Shown here in pieces: positions 46,160-55,124 of a DNA stretch of 64,000 nucleotides (positions are counted from its first letter, which is position 1; each line of letters starts with the position of its first letter). Below the pieces are notes generated by a model that was not told where the DNA came from, did no database searches, and worked only from the letters and a program-made list of their open reading frames with translations. A program made the position numbers and the translations under genes. This stretch comes from Bradyrhizobium sp. CIAT3101 (lineage in GTDB: Bacteria > Pseudomonadota > Alphaproteobacteria > Rhizobiales > Xanthobacteraceae), in NCBI RefSeq assembly GCF_029714945.1, contig NZ_CP121634.1:7771001-7835000 (forward strand), given 5' to 3'.

Positions 46160-46306
46160 GCCCTCGACGGCGACGAACCCGTCAAGAGCATTGCCGATCT
46201 TGGCCCGTTACGGACCTGCCGCCCCACGGTCGCGGTCCTCGCGAAAGTCGCTCATGCGTCAACTTTTGCTGTTATGTTGCAGGCATCATGAGAGGAGAAA
46301 CGCCCG

Positions 46307-47287
46307 ATGATGAACCGCAAGCTCGTTGCCGCGCTGTTCGTGTTCGGCCTGGCCTTCCCCGCCCCCCCGCGTGCGGAGGACGCGCCCGTCGAGCAACAGC
46401 TCGTCGACCAGATGAACAAGGTGTTCGGCGTCCACGCCGGCTTTCGCGCTAATCACGCCAAGGGCGTCGTGGCCGAAGGAAAATTCAAGGCCTCGGCGGA
46501 CGCCGCCGGCTTGAGCAAGGCTGTGCTTTTCGGCGGCGCCGAGGTTCCCGTGACTGTGCGGTTCTCGGACTCCACCGGCGTGCCCAAGCTGCCTGACGGC
46601 TCCGGCGACGCCAACCCGCACGGCCTGGCGGTGAAATTTCACCTGCCCGACGGCAGCGACATGGACATCGTGATCAATTCGCTGAAATTCTTTCCCGTGT
46701 CGACCAGCGAGGAGTTTCGCGACCTGCTCGCCGCGATCGCGCAGAGCCCGCCGGACGCGGCCAAGCCGACCAAGGTCGAGCAGTTCGTGGCAAGCCATCC
46801 CACCGTCCCGGCCGCCTTGGCCACGGTCGCCACGCCGGACAGTTTTGCCAATGAGGCCTATTTCGGCATCAACGCGTTCGTGTTCGTCAACAAAGCGGGC
46901 CAGCGACAGGCCATCCGCTATCAGATGATCCCCGAGAAGATCGTGCACCTCGACAAGGCGGAGGCTGCGAAGAAGGCGCCGGACTTCCTGATGGAGGAAC
47001 TGCCCGCCCGCCTGAAGCAGGGACCGGTGGTTTTCCACTTCAAGGCGCAACTGGCCGCGGCCGGCGATTCCACCAAGGACCCGTCAAAGCCCTGGCCTGA
47101 CGATCGCAAGCTGGTCGAACTCGGCACGCTGACGATCGACAAGGCCGTGGCTGATAGCGACGAGGCGCAGAAGAAGCTTCTGTTCCTGCCGGGCCAACTC
47201 ACCGACGGGATCGAGCAGTCCGACGATCCGATGGTCGATGTCCGCAACGGCGCCTATGCCATCTCGTTCTCGCGGCGCAATCCCTGA
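46307..47287 (+). CDS. srpA: Catalase-related peroxidase (periplasmic)
   Basis: A 326-residue minicatalase with a signal peptide (ending RAED). The distal catalytic histidine sits in FRANHAKGVV, and VRFSDSTGVP..ANPHGLAVKF matches the haem catalase core. Such small enzymes are mainly peroxidases and are exported. AGAGGAGA precedes the ATG. The symbol srpA follows usage for similar proteins and is less certain than the family. Confidence 0.82.
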   Translation: MMNRKLVAALFVFGLAFPAPPRAEDAPVEQQLVDQMNKVFGVHAGFRANHAKGVVAEGKFKASADAAGLSKAVLFGGAEVPVTVRFSDSTGVPKLPDGSGDANPHGLAVKFHLPDGSDMDIVINSLKFFPVSTSEEFRDLLAAIAQSPPDAAKPTKVEQFVASHPTVPAALATVATPDSFANEAYFGINAFVFVNKAGQRQAIRYQMIPEKIVHLDKAEAAKKAPDFLMEELPARLKQGPVVFHFKAQLAAAGDSTKDPSKPWPDDRKLVELGTLTIDKAVADSDEAQKKLLFLPGQLTDGIEQSDDPMVDVRNGAYAISFSRRNP

Positions 47288-47355
47288 CGGTCCGGGTTGT
47301 TTGCGAAGTGACCTCAACTCCCAGAGGGGCGAAGAAGAAATAGGTGGCGCGGCGC

Positions 47356-47733
47356 TCACCAGCGCCCGCACCACCTATTCCAGGCAAACAACAGATCGGC
47401 AAACCGGTCATAGAAGAACCGGGTGAACGGCAGCGCCACGCGGTTGCCGAACAGCGCCGCAAGCCATCCCTCCCCTGGCGTTAGCCGCCACAGCGCAATC
47501 GCGACATCCGCGCCGACGATGAGCTGCCCGGCCTCATCGGTCGCATGCAGGCGCCGCCTGATGTCATCGAGCGAGGCGCCAAAGCGCGCCAGCGCATCGG
47601 GCTGTTCGTTGATGTCCTTGAACTCAACCGTGCCCGCCCGCACCAGAGCCAGCAGCTTGTTGCGCTGCCAGTCGATGCCGGCGTCGCAGACGGGGCAGCG
47701 GGTGTTGTACCAGACGGTGAAGTGGGGTGACAT
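47356..47733 (-). CDS. DCC/DUF393 family thioredoxin-like protein
   Basis: A 125-residue DUF393 protein whose redox motif is TRCPVCDAGIDW near the N terminus (the family is named after a DxxCxxC pattern; here the aspartate position is N). It is predicted to have thiol-disulfide activity, but few members are tested. The gene is alone on its strand and converges on the catalase-like gene. Confidence 0.78.
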   Translation of the reverse strand: MSPHFTVWYNTRCPVCDAGIDWQRNKLLALVRAGTVEFKDINEQPDALARFGASLDDIRRRLHATDEAGQLIVGADVAIALWRLTPGEGWLAALFGNRVALPFTRFFYDRFADLLFAWNRWCGRW

Positions 47734-47830
47734 CGATACGCCTTTCGCGTCGGAAGTATAGTCCGAGAGAAAGCCGGATAAACCTTCTAAAGGTTGCCGA
47801 TATTTAGGCGCAAGGAAAGCGACCGACCTA

Positions 47831-47986
47831 GGCCCGCCAAATTGCTCGGCGGCCTTGACTGCGAATAACCCGCGCGCAACTTCATTAGGGAGCAGGACCG
47901 CGAGATCGCGGAAAAGAGCGGGAGGCCGGGGCTGGAGATCGAGCGGATCGAACGGATTGGGACGGAAAAGAATTTGGCTTCGGCTC
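47831..47986 (+). pseudogene. Decayed copy of the small gene at 43344-43580
   Basis: Read in one frame this stretch gives PAKLLGGLDCE-stop-PARNFIREQDREI, continuing to IERIGTEK, clearly the middle and end of the 78-residue protein encoded at 43344-43580 (PSELLGGLDGDEPARNFI...). The copy has lost its first 30 codons and carries an in-frame TAA. It lies at the left edge of the AT-rich patch with the sigma-like/protease pair, so it may mark a recombination joint. Confidence 0.8.
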
Positions 47987-48121
47987 CATCCACATCATTG
48001 CGAGCGCAACGAAGCAATCCAGATACGTCTGCGGGAACGTGGGTGGCGCACAACCTCAATTGCCATCCGATTTCGAACAGCTTCGCCAGTACTGGAGCAG
48101 ATCGACCGAGAAACGGTCCAC

Positions 48122-49321
48122 CTAGGCGAGCTGCCGCGACAACTCACCGGGATTCTTAAAAACCAAGAGGGTCAAAACCTCGCGGCTAGCAACCCTTATA
48201 GATTCTTCGACAACCTCGTACCTTGATGCATCAGCTCTAGCAAACCAGGTAGAAGCGCTAACTGATTTGGCGGGCATCGCATCAGGGGCCTTCCCATAAA
48301 TCATCGTAAAAGCAGAGCTTTCAGGACTGAGTTCGCTCTTGGGAAACCAGTCACTAGTCACAGCTGACGACCGGGCGAACCACTTCCGTCCATTCTGGCC
48401 ATGGCAGATTAGCAATATCGGTGCATGATTTGTCTCGACCAATCTAATCGCAGCCGCCGTTTGGCTTACGTTAAATCGTCCGGCCAACTTGCGTACTGCA
48501 GCCATTGTAGGGCGCCCAAATTCACCGGAAATAGGCCTAAATAAGAAGTCCGGCATGAGGAGTTCGGACGCAAAGCGGTCCGCTGCGCGCTCCATATTTG
48601 CCGCTTCTGGGCTAGGCCTCTCGATCTCGTCGCCTTGGCAAAAAAGCATACGACGACGGTGGTAAATCCAATGACCGAGCTCATGACAAACCGAGAAACG
48701 CTGCCGTTGGGCAGACGAAGCGCTGTTTACAGTTATAACTGCTGAATCATCAGCCCCAATAATCCTTGCTTCACAACCTTCTAGTGGAGCGTATCGAACG
48801 GTTGCGCCCAGGTGCCAAGCGATGGCTTCCACATCTATTTCTTCCGGCTCAGATACACCTAGAGACTTCAAAAGATGCTCAGCTTTTGGTGCGTCTCCGA
48901 AGCTTAGACGAGGAACAGCGTGAGAACAGCTAAGGAGCTGACAAAAATCAGAGAGCGCACTCATAACGTCAGCCTGAGAACCAGCATTTCCTTTTCGCGC
49001 GGCCATAGTAAAGCGAGACCTGCCAGACTCTGCCGATATAAATTCATCAAACAGTTTCTTGGCTCGCTCAATATCCATTTTAGTTTCAGCCGCAGTTTCC
49101 TTATGACTTGCAGCAGCAGAGCGTGCGGCCGCCAACGTTGCCTTTGCAACATGGGCTTTAGCGGATTGAACCTCTGCTCGCAGAGCCTGAACGACAGCAT
49201 CGAGATCGTCGAAATCTTCTGCTGCTTCAGACACGACTTCAGCGTCGGAAAGCATCTCAAGCTCCGACAAGAACTCCTCAACGAGAAGGTCGAGATGTTC
49301 GCTTTGGGTCTTGGTGGTCAT
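48122..49321 (-). CDS. ImmA/IrrE family metallopeptidase with long N-terminal coiled coil
   Basis: A 399-residue protein. Residues 1-110 are acidic and alanine/lysine-rich and probably coiled coil; residues 160-260 form an ImmA/IrrE (DUF955) domain with the zinc motif HELGH at 213-217 and downstream glutamates (ANMERAADRFASELLMP). ImmA/IrrE proteases cut repressors or antitoxin-like regulators. Its ATG overlaps the TGA of the sigma-like gene by ATGA, so the two are translationally coupled. The region is AT-richer than the flanks. Confidence 0.8.
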   Translation of the reverse strand: MTTKTQSEHLDLLVEEFLSELEMLSDAEVVSEAAEDFDDLDAVVQALRAEVQSAKAHVAKATLAAARSAAASHKETAAETKMDIERAKKLFDEFISAESGRSRFTMAARKGNAGSQADVMSALSDFCQLLSCSHAVPRLSFGDAPKAEHLLKSLGVSEPEEIDVEAIAWHLGATVRYAPLEGCEARIIGADDSAVITVNSASSAQRQRFSVCHELGHWIYHRRRMLFCQGDEIERPSPEAANMERAADRFASELLMPDFLFRPISGEFGRPTMAAVRKLAGRFNVSQTAAAIRLVETNHAPILLICHGQNGRKWFARSSAVTSDWFPKSELSPESSAFTMIYGKAPDAMPAKSVSASTWFARADASRYEVVEESIRVASREVLTLLVFKNPGELSRQLA

Positions 49322-49899
49322 TGGACCCACCCTTTTGGAAACGCCCTGTCGATGCGACGACGAACGGAGCGACGCTTTGATGCGAAGGCCACCTCATCCA
49401 AACCAACAAGCTCTCGCAATTCTTGACCTTCCATCCCCTCCATTAGTCCGTCGACTAATGTTTGACCAACCACATCGCCTTCGAACAAGAGACGTACCGC
49501 ATTCCGAATTACAGCGGTCATTTCTTGCTTGAGCGCCAAATCTTCCGGGCTGAGGCGGGGGTCTCGAATTTCCAGCGCGGCGCCCTCGCCGACCCGCGAC
49601 ACCACTGAGAGAGCTGGCCTCTTACTTTGTGTCTTACGATCCGATGAGGCGATGCTTCGCATCGCACCAATGAGGAACTGAACGATGCCCAGATTGCAAC
49701 GGCATTTCCTCGTTCCATCGAGAGCGCGTCGGAAGGCCTCTTGCCGCAGTTCGTCAGCTGGCCGCGCTCCTCCATAACACAAATACTGCGAAGCCCGCCT
49801 GATGCGCAGAAGGTCTGCATCGGACAGGTGCGCCAGACGCTCGGTGACTTCCGCCACCGGCAGCATACCGTCGGGTGCGGATACGCTGGTTATCGCCAT
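49318..49899 (-). CDS. Sigma-70-like regulator (partner of ImmA/IrrE protease)
   Basis: A 193-residue protein with the outline of an ECF sigma factor: region-2-like helices (DELRQEAFRRALDGTRKCR, FLIGAMRSIASSDRK) and a C-terminal helix-turn-helix (GMEGQELRELVGLDEVAFAS). It lacks the clean region 2.3/2.4 motifs. AAGGA precedes the ATG. It is coupled by an ATGA overlap to the downstream metallopeptidase, which may cleave or regulate it, as in ImmA-ImmR-type switches (inference). Confidence 0.68.
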   Translation of the reverse strand: MAITSVSAPDGMLPVAEVTERLAHLSDADLLRIRRASQYLCYGGARPADELRQEAFRRALDGTRKCRCNLGIVQFLIGAMRSIASSDRKTQSKRPALSVVSRVGEGAALEIRDPRLSPEDLALKQEMTAVIRNAVRLLFEGDVVGQTLVDGLMEGMEGQELRELVGLDEVAFASKRRSVRRRIDRAFPKGWVQ

Positions 49900-50000
49900 A
49901 AAACCGTCCTTTGGAGCCTAGTGCTCCAGAGCAGCGTCCGCTCGGACAAGATCTGGAAATTTTTTTCGGCTTGTCTGATCCTGTTGAAACAGGAGCCTTT

Positions 50001-50032
50001 TTGGGTATCCGGCGATCGACGCCGGCACCCAA
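50001..50032 (+). promoter_or_regulatory. Structured leader hairpin of the Cas2/SinR-like gene
   Basis: TTGGGT and CCGGCG (50001-50006, 50009-50014) pair with CGCCGG and ACCCAA (50020-50025, 50027-50032) with a small internal loop. The hairpin ends just before the AGGA ribosome site of the gene at 50049. It may affect translation or mark an attenuator; it is also near a second small hairpin (CCTGTT/AACAGG). Confidence 0.5.
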
Positions 50033-50048
50033 ATCAGGAAAACCTAGC

Positions 50049-50324
50049 ATGATCTACGCAATCAACTACGACTTGAAGAAGCCTGGACGCGACTATTCTG
50101 GCCTGTACGATGCCATCAAGTCTTGTGGAGCCTGGTGGCACTATCTCGGCTCGACTTGGCTGGTCGACACGAACCGCAGTTCCGCGGCCATTTGGGAACT
50201 GCTGAAGTCCCATGTCGACCAGAACGACAGCATGCTGATCATCGGCGTGACGTCCGACTACAACGGCTGGCTGTCGCAGGAAGCCTGGGATTGGATCAAC
50301 ACGCGGATCAAGAAGGCCGCATAA
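50049..50324 (+). CDS. Orphan Cas2/SinR-like small protein (91 aa)
   Basis: A 91-residue protein starting [18 protein letters not shown], with STWLVDTN and [13 protein letters not shown]. This is the ferredoxin-like pattern of the so-called SinR family, related to Cas2 and VapD. No CRISPR array or cas1 is present, so it is not an adaptation protein here; family members may be nucleases or toxin-like. It is divergent from the sigma-like/protease pair across about 150 bases, suggesting one functional locus (inference). Confidence 0.65.
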   Translation: MIYAINYDLKKPGRDYSGLYDAIKSCGAWWHYLGSTWLVDTNRSSAAIWELLKSHVDQNDSMLIIGVTSDYNGWLSQEAWDWINTRIKKAA

Positions 50325-50354
50325 TTCAACTCGCCGAAGTACAAAGTACAAGAA

Positions 50355-50387
50355 AAAGGCCGCCCAATTTGGCGGCCTTTCGTTTTA
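50355..50387. terminator. Bidirectional terminator
   Basis: AAAGGCCGCC (50355-50364) pairs with GGCGGCCTTT (50371-50380), with T after it on the plus strand and A-rich sequence before it. It lies between the stop of the Cas2-like gene and the stop of rpoD and can serve both. Confidence 0.85.
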
Positions 50388-50391
50388 CTTA

Positions 50392-52539
50392 TCAATTATC
50401 CAAGAAGCTCCGCAGCTTCCTTGACCGCGACGGATGCTTCAGCTTGCGCAGCGCCTTCGCCTCGATCTGGCGAATACGTTCGCGCGTCACCGAGAACTGC
50501 TGGCCGACTTCTTCCAGCGTGTGGTCGGTGTTCATGCCGATGCCGAAGCGCATGCGGAGTACGCGCTCTTCGCGCGGGGTGAGCGAGGCGAGCACGCGCG
50601 TGGTGGTTTCGCGCAGGTTCGACTGGATCGCGGCGTCGATCGGCAGGATCGCGTTCTTGTCCTCGATGAAATCGCCGAGGTGTGAATCCTCTTCGTCACC
50701 GACCGGCGTTTCGAGCGAGAGCGGCTCCTTAGCGATCTTCAGGACCTTGCGGACCTTCTCCAGGGGCATGCCGAGCTTCTCGGCCAGTTCTTCCGGGGTC
50801 GGCTCGCGGCCGATCTCGTTGAGCATCTGGCGGCTCGTGCGCACGATCTTGTTGATCGTCTCGATCATGTGCACGGGGATGCGGATGGTGCGCGCCTGGT
50901 CGGCGATCGAGCGGGTGATCGCCTGCCGGATCCACCACGTCGCGTAGGTCGAGAACTTGTAGCCGCGGCGGTATTCGAACTTATCGACGGCCTTCATCAG
51001 GCCGATATTGCCTTCCTGGATCAGGTCGAGGAATTGCAGGCCGCGGTTGGTGTATTTCTTGGCGATCGAGATCACGAGACGGAGGTTGGCTTCCACCATC
51101 TCCTTCTTGGCCTGGCGGGCTTCGCGCTCGCCCTTCTGCACGGAGTGCACGATCTTGCGGAACTCGACGATCTCGAGGCCGGTCAGCGCGGCGAGCTGAT
51201 GCACCTCGTGACGCAGATCCTTGATCCGGTCCTTCTCGTGATGGACGAAGTTCTTCCAGCCCTTGGCCGAGAGTTTTGACACCCGGTTGAGCCAGCGCGG
51301 GTCCAATTCAGAACCGGTGTAGTTGCGCAGAAAATCTTCGCGGGCGACGCCGTGGCTGTCGGCGAGGCGCATCAGGCGGCCCTCATGCGAGACGAGGCGC
51401 TTGTTGATGTCGTAGAGCTGCTCGACCAGCGAGTCGATACGGGCCTGGTTCAGGCGCAGCGACTTCACCTCGACGATGATCTCGTCCTTCAGCTTCTTGT
51501 ACTTGCGCTCCTGGTGCGGCGAGAGCGACTCGTTCTGGAGCTGGTTCTGGATGTCCTGCTCCTGAAGCTTGCGCAGCTTCTTGTAGCTGTCGGCGATCTT
51601 GTCGAAGATCTCGACGACCTTCGGCTTGAGCTCGGCCTCGATCGCCGCAAGCGACATCTGGTTCTCGAACTCGTCGTCCTCGTCCATGTCGGCTTCGGCG
51701 GCGGCTTCGCCCGGATCCTTGTCCTCGCCACCCGGCGCAGCGCCGGGGGCGGGCTGCGCGGCGCGGAACGGGGTCGGCGACGGGGGCGCTGCGGGCGGCG
51801 CGACATGCGCGGGCGCCCCGTCGGCGGCAGGCTGGCCACCTTCGGCCGACGCTTCGCCGTTCTCGCCATTGGGACCGGCGATCATCGCGGTGTTCATGCC
51901 CGCCTTGGCATCGGGGCCGGCATAGGTTGCTTCGAGATCGATGATGTCGCGAAGGAAGATCTTTCCTTCGTTGAGCTCGTCGCGCCAGATGATGATGGCC
52001 TGGAAGGTCAGCGGGCTTTCGCAGAGGCCCGCGATCATCGCCTCGCGGCCGGCCTCGATGCGCTTGGCGATGGCGATTTCGCCTTCGCGCGAGAGCAGCT
52101 CGACGGTGCCCATTTCGCGCAGATACATGCGGACGGGGTCGTCGGTGCGTTCGCCCGGCTCGCTCTTCTTGACCTCGGTGACGGCTTTCTGGGTGACCTC
52201 GACGAGCTCGTTGTCGGTCTCGTCCTCGCCGCCCTCGTCCTTGTCTTCCTCGCCTTCGCTATCGTCGGCTTCGGTGACGTTGATGCCCATGTCCGAGAGC
52301 ATGGACATGATGTCCTCGATCTGCTCGGGCGAGGTCTGGTCGGACGGCAAAACTTCATTGAGCTGATCGAAGGTCACGAAGCCGCGCTTCTTGGCCTGCT
52401 TGATCATCTTCTTCACTGCCGCGTCGGACAGATCGAGCAAGGGAGACGGCGCGTCCTGGGAGTCCTTCTCCGGCGCGTCCGCTGCCTTGTCGTCTTTTTC
52501 CTTGTCCTTCGCCTGCAGCGTCTTTGCCTTGGTGGCCAT
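50392..52539 (-). CDS. rpoD: Housekeeping sigma factor sigma-70
   Basis: A 715-residue RpoD. Region 1.1 is followed by a long acidic and Pro/Ala-rich insert (about residues 95-290), then regions 2-4: [20 protein letters not shown] (one run of 20), [10 protein letters not shown] and the region 4 motif [20 protein letters not shown]. It directs transcription of most genes. It lies downstream of dnaG on the same strand, the usual macromolecular-synthesis order, with about 380 bases between them that must include its promoter. Confidence 0.96.
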   Translation of the reverse strand: MATKAKTLQAKDKEKDDKAADAPEKDSQDAPSPLLDLSDAAVKKMIKQAKKRGFVTFDQLNEVLPSDQTSPEQIEDIMSMLSDMGINVTEADDSEGEEDKDEGGEDETDNELVEVTQKAVTEVKKSEPGERTDDPVRMYLREMGTVELLSREGEIAIAKRIEAGREAMIAGLCESPLTFQAIIIWRDELNEGKIFLRDIIDLEATYAGPDAKAGMNTAMIAGPNGENGEASAEGGQPAADGAPAHVAPPAAPPSPTPFRAAQPAPGAAPGGEDKDPGEAAAEADMDEDDEFENQMSLAAIEAELKPKVVEIFDKIADSYKKLRKLQEQDIQNQLQNESLSPHQERKYKKLKDEIIVEVKSLRLNQARIDSLVEQLYDINKRLVSHEGRLMRLADSHGVAREDFLRNYTGSELDPRWLNRVSKLSAKGWKNFVHHEKDRIKDLRHEVHQLAALTGLEIVEFRKIVHSVQKGEREARQAKKEMVEANLRLVISIAKKYTNRGLQFLDLIQEGNIGLMKAVDKFEYRRGYKFSTYATWWIRQAITRSIADQARTIRIPVHMIETINKIVRTSRQMLNEIGREPTPEELAEKLGMPLEKVRKVLKIAKEPLSLETPVGDEEDSHLGDFIEDKNAILPIDAAIQSNLRETTTRVLASLTPREERVLRMRFGIGMNTDHTLEEVGQQFSVTRERIRQIEAKALRKLKHPSRSRKLRSFLDN

Positions 52540-52917
52540 CCATTGCTCCTAAACGCGCTTCATGCAGTGGGCACACCGGCCCGCCCGCGTGAATTCACTT
52601 GAACCTGTTGTTCGACGCTCTCGCTTCGTCAGATCTCGACACGGAAAGGGCGGCGCGCACACATCTCGCCACCCCGACCTTTCTCTCGCCGGATTTGCCT
52701 AACGCTTCGTGAGCCTCTTTGTCGCAGCGGATGCAGGTGAAGTGCCAACAGCTATTGCGCGGATTCATTCCTGACGCGTCTGTTCTGCCTGCGGCCGCCT
52801 GGGGGCCAAAGTGCTACAAGACCGTTAAGCCTCGATTAACCCTGTTTTTGCCGCCAAACCTTGGATTTGGCGAGTCTTTTAGCGGTTCCGGCCTCAGCCG
52901 TCCGCATGATTCTTTCA
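52540..52917. other. dnaG-rpoD intergenic region
   Basis: About 380 bases between the stop of dnaG and the start of rpoD on the minus strand. A seven-base hairpin (CGCCAAA at 52852-52858 with TTTGGCG at 52866-52872) is the only clear structure. The spacing implies an internal rpoD promoter; I cannot place its boxes with confidence. Confidence 0.5.
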
Positions 52918-54942
52918 TCACACGCTCTTCTGGAACCGGCCCGACAGCTCGCCAAAACCCTCGATCAGGGCCTCGGTACCGTCGACCTCGGCCAGCCGGG
53001 CCTTGACGTCACGCAGCCACGCCAAATTGGCCTCGCTGGGGTCCTCCCCCAAGGCCAGCTCGGCGTCCTTCAGCTCTCTAAGTAGTGAATGGTATTGCCG
53101 ATGCAAGGCAACAAGCTGGTGCCAGGTGGCAAGAACGTCGTCGCGGGCCGCGCCCTCGCGGGCGCCCCACACCGCCGCGGTGGTGATGCCACCCTCAACC
53201 CTTTGAAGAAGCTGCGCAAATCCGCCCTTCTCGATATCGGCCCGCATCTTTTCGGCCTGCTCGCCGGGGTCGGGCGAATGGTGATGGTCGTTGGCAAACG
53301 CGGCGATGATGCCGGCCCTGAGCTTGTGGGCCTCGGGGTGGGCGAACTCCAGGGCGGCCACCTCTTCGAGGTGATCATCCAGCAGCCAGGGGTGGTTGAT
53401 CAGGCTTTGCAGGATCAGGGCTTCGCGGCGCGAAATGGCGCTGCGCTGGCCCCGCATGATCGGGCTGGCCGCAAGCTGGGGGCTCGCCGCCTGGTAGGGG
53501 CCGGAGGGGAGCGGGGTCGGACCGGGCGGGCCGCGGCGGCCTCCACCGAATCCCTGACCGCCGAATCGATTCGCCTGCCCCCCGCCGCGGGGCTGGAACG
53601 GGCGGCCGCCGCCCCCCTGGCGGAAATTGCCCCGGCCGGCGAAGCCGCCGCGACCTCCATCGGGCGAGAAGGCGCGCTGGAGCCGCTCGACGAACTCGTC
53701 GCGGTAATAGCGCCGGACCACCTCGTCGCGGATGCCGTTGGACAATTCCTTGATGCGCGCTTCCAGCGCCGCGCGGCGCTCGGGCGTGGCGAAATTGCCG
53801 CCTTCGAGCTCGCGCGACCAGATCATGTCGGCGAGTGGACGCGCGGCCGCGATCACCTCCTCGATCGCGCCACGACCGCCGGAGCGCGCGAGATCGTCGG
53901 GGTCCTGCCCCTCCGGCAGCAGCGCAAAACGCAGGCTCTTGCCTGGCGCGAGAAACGGCAGCGCGAGATCGGCGGCGCGATACGCGGCCTTCTGTCCGGC
54001 GCGGTCGCCGTCGAAGCAGAGGATCGGCTCGTCCGCCATCTTCCACAGCAGCGCGAGCTGGTTTTCGGTCAGCGCAGTGCCGAGCGGCGCGACGGCGCCT
54101 GCAAAGCCCGCGGTGACCATGGCGATGACGTCGACATAGCCTTCGACCACGATCAGCGCGCTGCCGTCATGGGTGGCTTTGCGCGCGGTCTGGTGATTGT
54201 AGAGATTGTCGCCCTTGTGGAAGAGCGGCGTCTCCGGCGAGTTCAGATATTTGGCCGGGACGTCCTTCTCCAGCGCGCGTCCGCCGAACGCAATGACGCG
54301 GCCGCGCAAGTCGGTGATCGGAAACATCACGCGATCGCGGAAGCGATCGTAGGGCACCGGGATGTCGTTGCCGGCAACGAGCAGCCCGGTCTCGATCATG
54401 TCCTCGACGGACACGCCGAGCTTGCCGAGATGCTCCTTCAGCGCAAAACGCTCCGGCGGCGGCGGCGCATAGCCCAGCCGAAACTGCAATTGCGTCGCCG
54501 GCGAGATCGCGCGGTCCGCGAGATAGCCGCGCGCCTTCGCACCGACACGCGAGGCCAATGTCTCGGAGAAGAATTTCGCCGCGAGCTCCATGACGTCGTG
54601 CAGCGTGCGGCGCCGCTGCTCGTGCCGCGCCGCATCCGGCGTCACCGCCGGCAGCGCCAGGCCGGCCATGCCGGCGAGCCGCTCGACCGCCTCGGCAAAC
54701 GGCAGGCCGTCGGTCTCCATCACGAAGGTGATGATGTCGCCGTGCTTGCCGGAGGAGAAGTCGTGATAAAAACCCTTCTGGTCGTTGACGTAGAAGGACG
54801 GCGTCTTTTCCTGCTGGAACGGCGACAGCCCCTTCCACTCCCGTCCGGCCTTCTTCAGCTTGACGCGCTTGCCCACGACCTCGGAGACCGAAAGCCGGGC
54901 GCGCAGCTCGTCAAGGAATTGGGGCGTGAAGCGGATGGCCAT
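52918..54942 (-). CDS. dnaG: DNA primase lacking the zinc ligands
   Basis: A 674-residue primase with the normal order: N-terminal zinc-finger-shaped domain, TOPRIM core (VVEGYVDVIAM, CFDGDRAGQKAA) and C-terminal helicase-binding region after a Gly/Arg/Pro-rich linker. In E. coli the zinc is held by C40, H43, C61 and C64; here these same positions are S40, Q43, D61 and S64 (KGLSPFQQEKTPSF, FYHDFSSGKHGD). The surrounding motif is otherwise conserved, so the fold is kept without metal. It primes replication with rpoD downstream. Confidence 0.94.
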   Translation of the reverse strand: MAIRFTPQFLDELRARLSVSEVVGKRVKLKKAGREWKGLSPFQQEKTPSFYVNDQKGFYHDFSSGKHGDIITFVMETDGLPFAEAVERLAGMAGLALPAVTPDAARHEQRRRTLHDVMELAAKFFSETLASRVGAKARGYLADRAISPATQLQFRLGYAPPPPERFALKEHLGKLGVSVEDMIETGLLVAGNDIPVPYDRFRDRVMFPITDLRGRVIAFGGRALEKDVPAKYLNSPETPLFHKGDNLYNHQTARKATHDGSALIVVEGYVDVIAMVTAGFAGAVAPLGTALTENQLALLWKMADEPILCFDGDRAGQKAAYRAADLALPFLAPGKSLRFALLPEGQDPDDLARSGGRGAIEEVIAAARPLADMIWSRELEGGNFATPERRAALEARIKELSNGIRDEVVRRYYRDEFVERLQRAFSPDGGRGGFAGRGNFRQGGGGRPFQPRGGGQANRFGGQGFGGGRRGPPGPTPLPSGPYQAASPQLAASPIMRGQRSAISRREALILQSLINHPWLLDDHLEEVAALEFAHPEAHKLRAGIIAAFANDHHHSPDPGEQAEKMRADIEKGGFAQLLQRVEGGITTAAVWGAREGAARDDVLATWHQLVALHRQYHSLLRELKDAELALGEDPSEANLAWLRDVKARLAEVDGTEALIEGFGELSGRFQKSV

Positions 54943-55124
54943 GGGCTGTGTGTAGCGCGAACCGAAGTGAGTCGGGCGAAGGATCAGGGATATAGGCGCG
55001 GGCCGGCCAAAAGTCAGGTTTGTCAGGATTATACGCGCTGTTCACAGCCCTTTCCGGCGCGATGCGCGGGCCCGGAATGACGGGAAAAGCTTGAACCCCG
55101 GCCGGTTCCACGCTTCCATGGGCC

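Noticed and set aside
47855..48226. Open frame over the pseudogene remnant
   Set aside because: It is a shifted reading of the decayed copy, mirrored by the same shadow frame over the intact gene at 43402.
50049..50324. CRISPR-Cas locus suggested by the Cas2-like protein
   Set aside because: No regularly spaced repeats and no cas1 or effector gene anywhere in the window.
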